From positions 496,001-560,000 of the forward strand of contig NZ_JAGSYE010000003.1 in NCBI RefSeq assembly GCF_025685565.1: 64,000 nt of DNA. Reading direction: 5' to 3'. The notes under the pieces are model-generated. The model was given only the letters and a program-made list of their open reading frames with translations, did not search any database and was not told the DNA's origin. The stretch's first letter is position 1. Each line of letters opens with the position of its first letter. Below are positions 17,486 through 24,980 of this stretch, piece by piece. This DNA is from Granulicella aggregans. Lineage in GTDB: Bacteria > Acidobacteriota > Terriglobia > Terriglobales > Acidobacteriaceae. The position numbers and the translations under genes were made by a program.

Positions 17486-19822
17486 TTACTCGGGTGTCCA
17501 GTGGACGTGGCTGGTGAACAGGCCATCCACGAAGCCAAGGTGGTAGACAAGGAAGAGACCGAAGCAGACGCTGACCAAGCCAGAGGCGGTCGTAAGGAAG
17601 CGCGTCGAACGCTGGCCTGTAAGCGCTATCGGAATCGCCATGACCGTGGTCATCAGCATCATGCCCGCGACTGTTCCGAGACCGAAGATGACGAGGTACG
17701 CAATGGCCCACGCGGGGCTGTGAATCATCGACAGCACTAACAGAGCGACGGCTGCAGAGCCCGCAAGCCCGTGCACAAGGCCGATGGCCAGTGGGCGCAG
17801 CAACTGGTAGTAGCCGAAACGTGCGAGCATCCTGCCGAAGAATCCTGAGGGCTGCGCTCGATTGTCCATCAGACCATCGGGCTTCGACTGTGGAGTGAAA
17901 CGGTCGGTCAGCTTTCGCAGCACTCCCGTCAGGTTAAGCACGCCAAGCAGGATCAGCATTGCGGCCACCGCCATCTCCATGGAGAGCCCGATGCGCGGAG
18001 GGATGGTGAGGTTGAAGAGGATGATTGCCGCGCCAACGATAAAGATGGTGATCGTGTGTCCGAAGCCCCACATCATGCCGATGACCGCGCCCTGCTTCAC
18101 CGAGCGCTCGCGGCTGACGATGGTTGAGACGGCGACGACATGGTCGGGGTCGGTCGAGTGCCGCATGCCGAGCACAAGGCCCAGAACGACAATGGCGAGG
18201 AACGATCCTGCGTGGCCATCCGTGAGCGAGCCCCAGTGTAACGAAATCCCGGTTACGGGGAGAGCAGTGGCCGCAATCGCCAGGCCCGCAATCAGCATCG
18301 CCGTTGCCGAGGCCATCGGTATATAGCGCTGAATCCATGGCGAATCGGACCGCCAACGCGAGAGCAGCGTTCGTGCGCGCACCATGGCAACGCCAATCGC
18401 GATGAGCACCGTCGCAAGGCCGAGGCTGAAGCACACGATCAGAAAGAGTCCCAGGCCAATGCGATGCAGCGAGACGGCGCTGAGCAGAACCACAAGCGCA
18501 GCCGGACATGGGATGATGCCGCCCGTGATGCCCAGCAGCAGCAGCTGTTTCAGGGAGACGCTCTTGTCGCTCGTAGCTGGTGCGTCGATGCGCTTCTTCG
18601 AGTACCAGTGCGAGTGCATCACGCCGTTCGCATCTTCATTCGGCTCTTCCACGCCAGTCCATGCGCGCAGGAGCATGTACGCCGCCATGACCGCGATGAC
18701 CAGGCCGGAGAAGATGCTGAGCCAGGGATAGACCTGTTCTGGGATGACGTACTTCGATGCATAGAGCACGACGGCACCGAGGAGATATACGCCTGCCGTG
18801 TGGGCAGCCGTGACCAGCATTCCGAGGCCGACGGCGTGCCGCGTCTTGCCGCGTGAACCGACGAGATACGCGGCGACGATGGTCTTTCCGTGGCCGGGTT
18901 CGAGGGCGTGCATCGCTCCCAGACCAGCGGCGAGAAACGCGGCGGTAAGCAGGAAGCCCAGACCCAGCCCTGGTGTGGCCATGAGCTCAGTGAACTTGTT
19001 GCGTGGAGTGGCCTGCCGGTTTGCCTGCAGCTTCAGGTCTGGCTCGGGTGCGGCTTGGGTCGTTGCGACTACGGAGGTCTGCACCGGAGTTGCCTTTTCG
19101 ATCGCGTCGATCTTCGTCGGCTTTGCCGGGGCCGGAGCCGCAGATGGAGCTACGGGCTTGGTGTCGGCAATAAGAGGCGCTGCGACCGAGTAGTTGAACT
19201 CCGCTTCAAGGTCCTGCGGTGGGCTGTTGAGGAGATTTGTGGGATAGTCGGTCAACTGCGCGCTGCGGTCGACAGCGAACGGCTTTGGCCCGTCAATCGT
19301 CACATCGCTGCTGGCGTTCACGACGATCTCTTTCCAGCCAGCGTGGCCCTCGTAGTTGCCATCTGAATAATGCAACCGGATCTGGCCGCTCTTCGCCGCA
19401 TCGGGAACCCGTCCGCGATAGACTACTCCGATCTTCATCGTGGGCAGGCCGCCCGCTCCCGGTGGAAAGATCACGCTGGGCTTGCCGGCGGTCAGCTTGA
19501 TCGCTTCCCCGTTTACTTCAAGGCGAAGCCCTTTCTCCCAAGCCACTAACTGCTGCGCGAGATAAGGCCGCAGAGTCGCATCGCCCACCCGCGCGACGAT
19601 GCCCGCATTCTGGATCTCCTGGTAGGTCGGAATCTCGGCGATATCGATGATGTAGCGGACTTCAATCGCATCTCGATCAATATGAATGCCGGAGTAGTGA
19701 TTGATGCTGAAGTTGCCCATCGGATGGGCGAGGCACGAGACCGCACAGACCATCATCAACACAGGCGGCATGGCCCGAGCCACGAGCGAACCCCTTCGCA
19801 TCATCCTAGTTCTGGCTTGCAT
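17486..19822 (-). CDS. nickel/cobalt transporter: NicO domain fused to a second NiCoT-like domain
   Basis: From ATG 19822 (GGAG three bases upstream; ATG 19804 is the alternative) the protein has 778 residues. A signal-like segment leads to a periplasmic beta domain starting HPMGNFSINHYSGI (about 33-215), then an Ala/Pro linker. Residues about 285-525 form a NicO/RcnA-type domain with MHALEPGHGKTIVAAYL and GIIPCPAALVVLL, and a short His-containing loop (MHSHWYSK). Residues about 536-770 form a second permease domain with GMRHSTDPDHVVAV, the H-x4-DH signature of nickel/cobalt permeases, and GHTITIF. The frame is unbroken between the two. Likely role: export or uptake of Ni, Co or a related divalent ion. 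It overlaps the upstream TPR gene by 17 bp, which argues for co-translation. Confidence 0.88.
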   Translation of the reverse strand: MQARTRMMRRGSLVARAMPPVLMMVCAVSCLAHPMGNFSINHYSGIHIDRDAIEVRYIIDIAEIPTYQEIQNAGIVARVGDATLRPYLAQQLVAWEKGLRLEVNGEAIKLTAGKPSVIFPPGAGGLPTMKIGVVYRGRVPDAAKSGQIRLHYSDGNYEGHAGWKEIVVNASSDVTIDGPKPFAVDRSAQLTDYPTNLLNSPPQDLEAEFNYSVAAPLIADTKPVAPSAAPAPAKPTKIDAIEKATPVQTSVVATTQAAPEPDLKLQANRQATPRNKFTELMATPGLGLGFLLTAAFLAAGLGAMHALEPGHGKTIVAAYLVGSRGKTRHAVGLGMLVTAAHTAGVYLLGAVVLYASKYVIPEQVYPWLSIFSGLVIAVMAAYMLLRAWTGVEEPNEDANGVMHSHWYSKKRIDAPATSDKSVSLKQLLLLGITGGIIPCPAALVVLLSAVSLHRIGLGLFLIVCFSLGLATVLIAIGVAMVRARTLLSRWRSDSPWIQRYIPMASATAMLIAGLAIAATALPVTGISLHWGSLTDGHAGSFLAIVVLGLVLGMRHSTDPDHVVAVSTIVSRERSVKQGAVIGMMWGFGHTITIFIVGAAIILFNLTIPPRIGLSMEMAVAAMLILLGVLNLTGVLRKLTDRFTPQSKPDGLMDNRAQPSGFFGRMLARFGYYQLLRPLAIGLVHGLAGSAAVALLVLSMIHSPAWAIAYLVIFGLGTVAGMMLMTTVMAIPIALTGQRSTRFLTTASGLVSVCFGLFLVYHLGFVDGLFTSHVHWTPE

Positions 19823-21194
19823 GTTCTCCGCCAGCATTCACCCCAACCGTTGTCTGCGTCTGCGCCTTCAAGGCCGCGACCATCTTCTGCGTCTGCGGAG
19901 CAAAGAGAACATGGAACTGCGGATTGATGGCGAGAGCGCGCTCAAGATGCTCTGCTGCCTTCGCCCTATCGCCCGCCGCCGCGTAGATCATGCCTGCGTG
20001 ATACTCCATCAGAGCGTCCTTTGTCCCCATCCGCATCGCGCGCTCGATCTCTTCCTTCGCATCCTGCGTCTGGCCATTCTTCAAAAACGCCCAGGCGAGC
20101 GCGTCGGATGTATAGACATCGTGGCGCACCTCGAACTCCTTGCGCGCAAGCTTCAGAGCTTCGGGAAGCTTACGGTCATGGTCAGCATAAAACAAGGCCA
20201 ACTCGCGGTTGTAGACCTGCTGGTTGATCTCGTTCAGACGTCCGATGAACTCTACTGTCGCATACTGCTTCTCGGCGTTCGCCTTGTCGCCGGTCACCGT
20301 ATAGACATCGCCCAGGGCCGTGAGATAGAGCGGCAGCGGGATGATGGCGATCGCCTGCTTGTATAAGTCGATCGCCTCCGGCAGTCTCCCCTGCGCGGCG
20401 CGTATCTGCCCCATCGCGGCCAGCGCGCGGTGATACTTCGGGAAGTCGCGAAGCGAGTTGTCCTCGCGCTCCTCGGCCTTGATGAAGTCGCCTAACTGAA
20501 AGCTCTGTTCGCCCAGCATGAACTCGGTCCAGGCGAGGTTCTCCGCAGGCATGTGCATCTCTTTGCCAAGAACGATCGCCCGTTCGAGATCGTCAAATGC
20601 CTTTGCGGTGTCGCCTTTGATCCAATGCAGTCCGGCTCCGTGACTTGCCGCCAGAAACTCGATTCCTGGATGCTGCGTTCCATCCTCGGGAGGCTTTACG
20701 TAGTCGTAGAACTTCTGCGCCGCGTCGTAGTTGCCCTGCTCAAGTTGGGCGTCGCCCGCATAGGGATAGGCCGCAAGGTCGGTCGGCAGCAGCTTGATGG
20801 CCTTCTCGGCGTCCTCTCCTGCCTCTCGAAACTTGTGCTCGGAGAGATGCACCGTGGCCAGTTGCGCGAACGCTGGCGCAGCCTCCTTGTGCGTCGATTC
20901 GAACTTCAAGGACTGTTCAAGAGATCCTTCGGCGAGTTGGAAGTAGCTGATATCGCCGGTCTCGCGCGCCTTCTGCGCATAAGCCGCGGCAAGCTCGTTG
21001 TAGCTGCCCCAGTACTCCGTGTCTCGGGCAACCTGCATCTGCCAGAAGCGTATCCGAGCATCGGAGGCTTTGTCCGCCGGAAGAGGCTTCTCCTGTGCGA
21101 ACGCCGACTGTGCGATTGCCAGAAAGATGGCCATGAAGACAAGGAGGGCCTTCAGAAAGGCCCTCGTCTGGATCATCCAAGCATGTTGTTTCAT
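19806..21194 (-). CDS. secreted tetratricopeptide repeat protein in DUF4331 operon
   Basis: The 462-residue protein begins with a signal peptide (about 1-34, ending SAFAQ). The rest is helical with repeated TPR signatures, such as WGSYNELAAAYAQKA, AAPAFAQLATVHLSEHKF, YHRALAAMGQIRAAQGRL and a final AAGDRAKAAEHLERALAINP. Such arrays serve as docking platforms. It sits between the DUF4331 gene (34 bp gap) and the transporter fusion (17 bp overlap), so it probably scaffolds or delivers for that pair in the periplasm. Partner and ligand are unknown. Confidence 0.85.
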   Translation of the reverse strand: MKQHAWMIQTRAFLKALLVFMAIFLAIAQSAFAQEKPLPADKASDARIRFWQMQVARDTEYWGSYNELAAAYAQKARETGDISYFQLAEGSLEQSLKFESTHKEAAPAFAQLATVHLSEHKFREAGEDAEKAIKLLPTDLAAYPYAGDAQLEQGNYDAAQKFYDYVKPPEDGTQHPGIEFLAASHGAGLHWIKGDTAKAFDDLERAIVLGKEMHMPAENLAWTEFMLGEQSFQLGDFIKAEEREDNSLRDFPKYHRALAAMGQIRAAQGRLPEAIDLYKQAIAIIPLPLYLTALGDVYTVTGDKANAEKQYATVEFIGRLNEINQQVYNRELALFYADHDRKLPEALKLARKEFEVRHDVYTSDALAWAFLKNGQTQDAKEEIERAMRMGTKDALMEYHAGMIYAAAGDRAKAAEHLERALAINPQFHVLFAPQTQKMVAALKAQTQTTVGVNAGGEHASQN

Positions 21195-21228
21195 ACCAGA
21201 TCCCCGTGATCAATTGCTCCGCACAATT

Positions 21229-22680
21229 CTACTGCTGCGTCGGGTAATCGATCGTCCCTGGAGCTCCTGGAAGCGGATGCGGAGCCGGGATGTACGGGAA
21301 GGTCGCGAGGAACGGATAATCGTTGCCATCGAGATAGTTGGTGATGGTGTTGTCAGGCTTGATGAACTGCGTACCTTGCAGGACGACCAAGACGCGACGA
21401 TCCTGGCACTGCGGGAACGCGGTGCAGTTCAACGCGGCCCTGGTTCCCAGCGTACCGCCGCCGGTTACGCCCGCAGGAAACTGCACATCCGTGAGTTGAC
21501 GCAGAAGTTGCAAAGGAACGTCGATCGTTGAGTAGTCGAGCGGACGACCGTTTTGCAGACCGAACTGGCCGATAGCCAAAGTACCGAACGGAAGATCTAG
21601 ATCGAGTCGCTGCACGTCTGGCAGAAGGGCAATGCGGAGGAGGTCCTTGCTGGTATTGCCGAAGCTGGCGGGCAACAGAAGCGGAGCTCCGTTCGGCAGT
21701 GCCGCTACGCCTTCGGCCTGGAGCAAGGCAGCTCGTCCAGCGATGGTGTTGCCCGTACCATCGTTGTCGGTAGTGGTCAGAGCGTCCGGCACCAGGCTGG
21801 AGTAGCTGGCAACATCGTTTTCAGGGATCGCGAAGTTGAAGGCATCACGAGGCGCGCCGCTCGGTACAAAGATCGTAGCGAATGCCTGTTGTCCCTGGCG
21901 CTCGAACTGGTCATAGGTATTCTGGCCGTGGCGCGTCGGAACAAGCTTGCTGACCGTTGCCCAGACGTTAATCATCGAGGTGCTGCCACGCAACATGCTC
22001 TTCGGCACCGAGATCGCAATAGAGGTCACGTTGAAGCCGGCGAAGGTGTCGACGCCGCTGGTGCCATCGGAGCGAACTGGGCGGCCGCGGAAGGGGCCGA
22101 CTGCGCGGAAGAGGTCCTGGCTGCCATTCAGGATGCGTGTGAACTGGGCGAAGTCGAAGACGAAGGGATCGTCGCGGAGTCCCACATACGCCTGCACGGC
22201 ACTCGAGCTACCGAAGACGGTACCAAACTTACCCGTCGCCGTGGGCGCGCTGGTCACCAAGGTGTTGCGAGATCCTGTGGTTGTGGGTACAGCCGGACCG
22301 TAGACCGAGGCGGTCTGCCCCTGTCCGGGCTGGTCGAAGACGATCTGGATGACCTGGTCTTCGCGGGCGTCACCGGTGTTATCGATCTTGAACTGGTAGA
22401 GCATCTCGGGAGAGAAGGCATAGCTTCCGCCTTCAGCCGCCTGAGCAAACGGGTTCACGTTCATGATGAAGACGACGCGAGTCGAGTCGTTCGGGTCGGT
22501 AAAGGAATACAGGTCGGTGATGTCGCCTTCTGGCAGGCCGTCGACCGTTGGAGCCTCGCGATGGTCAGAGCCGTACACTTTCTTCATCTGCTTCGCTGGC
22601 GCCAGGGTCAGGAAAGCAACCGTGCCGGCCATCACCGTGAAAGCCACAACTGCGCGCATCCAGTTCTTCGTGTGCTTCAT
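21229..22680 (-). CDS. DUF4331 family secreted protein
   Basis: ATG at 22680 has a strong GGGGGAA ribosome site; the protein is 483 residues with an N-terminal signal (hydrophobic about 9-27). The DUF4331 hallmark SDHREAPTVDGLPEGDITDLY appears just after the signal (at about residue 33-52), with SFTDPNDS and VVFIMNVNPFA next, and the terminal DGNDYPFLATFPYIP is also typical. The family is widespread in bacteria, has no established reaction, and recurs near TPR and metal-transporter genes. The His and acidic residues in the SDHREAP motif could bind metal, but that is only inference. A hairpin at 22690-22712 lies immediately upstream of the ribosome site. Confidence 0.92.
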   Translation of the reverse strand: MKHTKNWMRAVVAFTVMAGTVAFLTLAPAKQMKKVYGSDHREAPTVDGLPEGDITDLYSFTDPNDSTRVVFIMNVNPFAQAAEGGSYAFSPEMLYQFKIDNTGDAREDQVIQIVFDQPGQGQTASVYGPAVPTTTGSRNTLVTSAPTATGKFGTVFGSSSAVQAYVGLRDDPFVFDFAQFTRILNGSQDLFRAVGPFRGRPVRSDGTSGVDTFAGFNVTSIAISVPKSMLRGSTSMINVWATVSKLVPTRHGQNTYDQFERQGQQAFATIFVPSGAPRDAFNFAIPENDVASYSSLVPDALTTTDNDGTGNTIAGRAALLQAEGVAALPNGAPLLLPASFGNTSKDLLRIALLPDVQRLDLDLPFGTLAIGQFGLQNGRPLDYSTIDVPLQLLRQLTDVQFPAGVTGGGTLGTRAALNCTAFPQCQDRRVLVVLQGTQFIKPDNTITNYLDGNDYPFLATFPYIPAPHPLPGAPGTIDYPTQQ

Positions 22681-22689
22681 GTTTCCCCC

Positions 22690-22712
22690 ATTGGCCCGCA
22701 GAGCGGGCCATT
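22690..22712 (-). promoter_or_regulatory. intercistronic hairpin directly upstream of the DUF4331 ribosome site
   Basis: TGGCCCGC (22692-22699) pairs perfectly with GCGGGCCA (22703-22710) around a 3-base loop. On the minus strand it lies between the lipoprotein stop (22724) and the GGGGGAA site of the DUF4331 gene (about 22682-22689). No U-run follows, so a simple terminator is unlikely; it could stabilise or process the mRNA or modulate initiation. Confidence 0.55.
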
Positions 22713-22723
22713 GTTCCAAATGC

Positions 22724-23488
22724 CTATTGTTTGGTCGCCGGAATGTATAGAAGGTTCTGATCGTTGAGCCCGAGCATGAGAATCTGGTTGGGTCCGACCA
22801 CGTAATAGGCGAGATTACTTCCGACCAGAGCTGCCTGTCCGCGACCGTTCGTCAACGGAGTCGCCAGGAAGCCGGTCACGGTCGGGTAGCTCAGCGATGT
22901 CTGTGCGTCGGTGAAGGTCATGTTGCCGCCGGTAAACGTTCCGCCCGTACCGGCGACGAACTGTCCGCTGCCAGAGATTGTTCCCTGACCTTCGCCAGTC
23001 AGCGAGAAGCTGTATGTTCCCGGCGTCACAAAGCCCGAGGTGGTCTGCTTATAAAGCATTCCGCTGCCTGAACCGTCGAAGTTCTGGAGCGGCGTGGTTC
23101 CTGAGACTGCGAGGTTCGCAGAGAAGGAGTCCTTGACCGAAGCGCCGTCGGTAAGGTTGAACGTCGCAATAGTGCCGCTCACCGTGTAGGTCCCGGTCAA
23201 AGGAACATTTGGGTCAATGCCCGAACCCAGGTTATAGTCCGCGACCGCACTGGAGATATTTCCTTTTCCATCCGCGACAAAGCTACCGAGGACGGAGTAA
23301 TCACCGTCGTTCGAGTCAGTCCCGCTCGCGTGGAAGACATACCCTCCGCTCACGTCGCCCACGGTGTTCGTCGGCGTCTTGGTTGACGACCCGGAATCTC
23401 CGCAGGCAACCAGCAGCAGGCTAAGCGACGAAGCACAGAGGCATCTCACTGCCAGATCAAATCCAAGTCTGTTCATGGGTCCGCTCAT
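22724..23488 (-). CDS. predicted lipoprotein, acidobacterial beta-rich family
   Basis: The frame has two plausible starts, ATG at 23488 and 23476, giving 254 or 250 residues. The signal ends in a lipobox (LLLVACGDSGSS), so it is a lipid-anchored envelope protein. The body has Gly/Ser/Thr-rich beta repeats: GGYVFHASGTDSNDGDYSVLGSF, VADGKGNISS and GSGQFVAG. Similar domains occur in many copies in acidobacterial genomes, with unknown role. It is the first gene of the minus-strand run leading to DUF4331, 43 bp downstream, and may be cotranscribed with it. The upstream region is AT-rich and may hold the operon promoter, but no confident promoter boxes can be named. Confidence 0.75.
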   Translation of the reverse strand: MSGPMNRLGFDLAVRCLCASSLSLLLVACGDSGSSTKTPTNTVGDVSGGYVFHASGTDSNDGDYSVLGSFVADGKGNISSAVADYNLGSGIDPNVPLTGTYTVSGTIATFNLTDGASVKDSFSANLAVSGTTPLQNFDGSGSGMLYKQTTSGFVTPGTYSFSLTGEGQGTISGSGQFVAGTGGTFTGGNMTFTDAQTSLSYPTVTGFLATPLTNGRGQAALVGSNLAYYVVGPNQILMLGLNDQNLLYIPATKQ

Positions 23489-23784
23489 AGGTTTTTCCGA
23501 TCTGAATCACTTACGTGAGAAAAATAATTCTGGTTTTCGGCTGAGAAAAATATTTCTTGATTTCTTGCCCCTAACCCGTTAGCCCGCACAGGAACGTCGC
23601 TCCATCGAGCGGTCAAGAGATCACGCCTGCAGCGACGCCTGCCATCATTGCGGAAATAGTGTGGGATGTAAAGGAAGAATTTCAAGAAAAATGGATGGCT
23701 GTCCGGCTTTGTCCGCTGTTGACCAAAGCGGGAATACCGGGCCAGTCCATCCATCGATTTACGGCCTTCGAATTGTTACGCGGT
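23489..23784. other. intergenic region, no gene seen
   Basis: This 296-bp stretch lies between the NUP gene end and the lipoprotein gene start. The part next to the lipoprotein gene (about 23515-23570) is clearly AT-rich compared with its surroundings, as expected for a promoter. Short open frames crossing it (up to 89 codons) have no ribosome site or protein-like composition. I see no tRNA or structured RNA. Confidence 0.5.
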
Positions 23785-24822
23785 TCACTTTCCAGGGGTC
23801 TGGTCCCGGTATGTGTCCCACTTTGTCACCAGTTCATGGACGACAGCGCTTCCCACCAGCCATGTCGATTCGAACGCCGTCGACTTGATGTACGGCATAC
23901 TCACGCTCTCTAGCGCCGTCTTCCCCGGCTTCGGCATGCTGTAGTTGCTTCCAACGCGCAACACCAGCAGCCGTTGATAGTCCGCGCGATGCAGCCGGTC
24001 GAGCCGGTGCATCGCCTCGGCGATCGCCGAGTCTTCCATGTTGGTCATCGCAAACGTGCCGCGCCCGACGGTCCACAGCTTTACCCAGTCCTCGGCATAT
24101 CCGGTCATGATCTTGCCATGCCAATAAGTGTCCGATGCGAAGCTGTCGCCTTCGAGCACCACCGGCGGTTCGCCGGCCTTGGGGAAGCCATCCCAGCCAA
24201 CGCGCGATTGCTGCATCGCAGCATTATCGGGAATCTTCACATCCCTCGTTTCAAGATAGGCCCAGTGCGCCAGCTTCCCGTTCAACTCATATAAGTTGTT
24301 GGACATCTGCGTTTTGGGAAGCACATTGGGCTCATGCGCTCCGATGACAAACATCCCGTACGGCCAGTTTGCGGGAGCCTCGCGGCTGTCGATCTGGCGC
24401 GAGATATCGCCCACCACGTAGCTCGCCCACGCAGCCGTCCCGATCGATCCAATCTTGGGGTCGACACCGGCAATCCCAGCTACGAGAAAGTAAGCATGGG
24501 TGAGATCGAATCGCGGATCGAGCCCCAGCGCCATCATCGACGGCCCCGCGTTCGAGAGGGTCATCCCGGTCACGATGCCGAGCACATCATGCGACTTGTT
24601 GATTCGCAGCGCCCGAACTCCCCCCGGAAAGTCGATCTTCTCGTCGAGATGCTCGCGCTCCACCCAGTACTGAAACTCTCCGGGTGCGTCGCCGGTGTCC
24701 TCACCTGGCTCAAACGTCGTGACGATGACGACCTTGATCGGCCATGGCTTCTCCTGCGCGGCGGCAACGCCTGCGATGGAAAACATTCCAACCAACAGGG
24801 ACAAGAACAGACGATTTCTCAC
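23785..24822 (-). CDS. secreted NUP-family protein (annotated as purine nucleoside permease), nucleoside phosphorylase-like
   Basis: I chose GTG at 24822: GGAG lies 7 bp upstream and the residues after it form a signal peptide (RNRLFLSLLVGMFSIAGVAAAQ). The protein has 345 residues. It matches the NUP family named after a Candida nucleoside permease (KVVIVTTFEPGEDTG, GVDPKIGSIG, TNMEDSA). Beyond the signal there is no membrane segment, so it cannot be a permease itself. The elements AGIAGVDPKIGSIG and NMEDSAIAEA resemble the GD loop and ME motif of nucleoside phosphorylases. A periplasmic nucleoside-binding or phosphorolytic role is a better reading. It lies alone, downstream of a palindromic element at 24870-24920. 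Confidence 0.82.
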   Translation of the reverse strand: MRNRLFLSLLVGMFSIAGVAAAQEKPWPIKVVIVTTFEPGEDTGDAPGEFQYWVEREHLDEKIDFPGGVRALRINKSHDVLGIVTGMTLSNAGPSMMALGLDPRFDLTHAYFLVAGIAGVDPKIGSIGTAAWASYVVGDISRQIDSREAPANWPYGMFVIGAHEPNVLPKTQMSNNLYELNGKLAHWAYLETRDVKIPDNAAMQQSRVGWDGFPKAGEPPVVLEGDSFASDTYWHGKIMTGYAEDWVKLWTVGRGTFAMTNMEDSAIAEAMHRLDRLHRADYQRLLVLRVGSNYSMPKPGKTALESVSMPYIKSTAFESTWLVGSAVVHELVTKWDTYRDQTPGK

Positions 24823-24869
24823 GAATAATCTCCAGGAAAGTTCAAAGCCATACGTCTTGTTCGATCGGC

Positions 24870-24920
24870 AATCATCCCACCCATCCTCGCAAAAGACGCG
24901 AGGATGGATGGGGCACCCGA
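24870..24920. repeat. REP-like palindromic element, copy 2
   Basis: The arms TCCCACCCATCCTCGC (24875-24890) and GCGAGGATGGATGGGG (24898-24913) pair with two mismatches around a loop of seven bases, and GCACCCG follows. The same arm sequences with the same mismatch pattern occur at 42994-43040 in the opposite orientation, with only the inner bases changed. It sits between the CocE-type gene end and the NUP gene start. Confidence 0.75.
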
Positions 24921-24980
24921 ACGGTTGAGGCCTGTCAGGATTGCTGACGCGCACCACTGGGTAACTAGTCTACTTGACCC

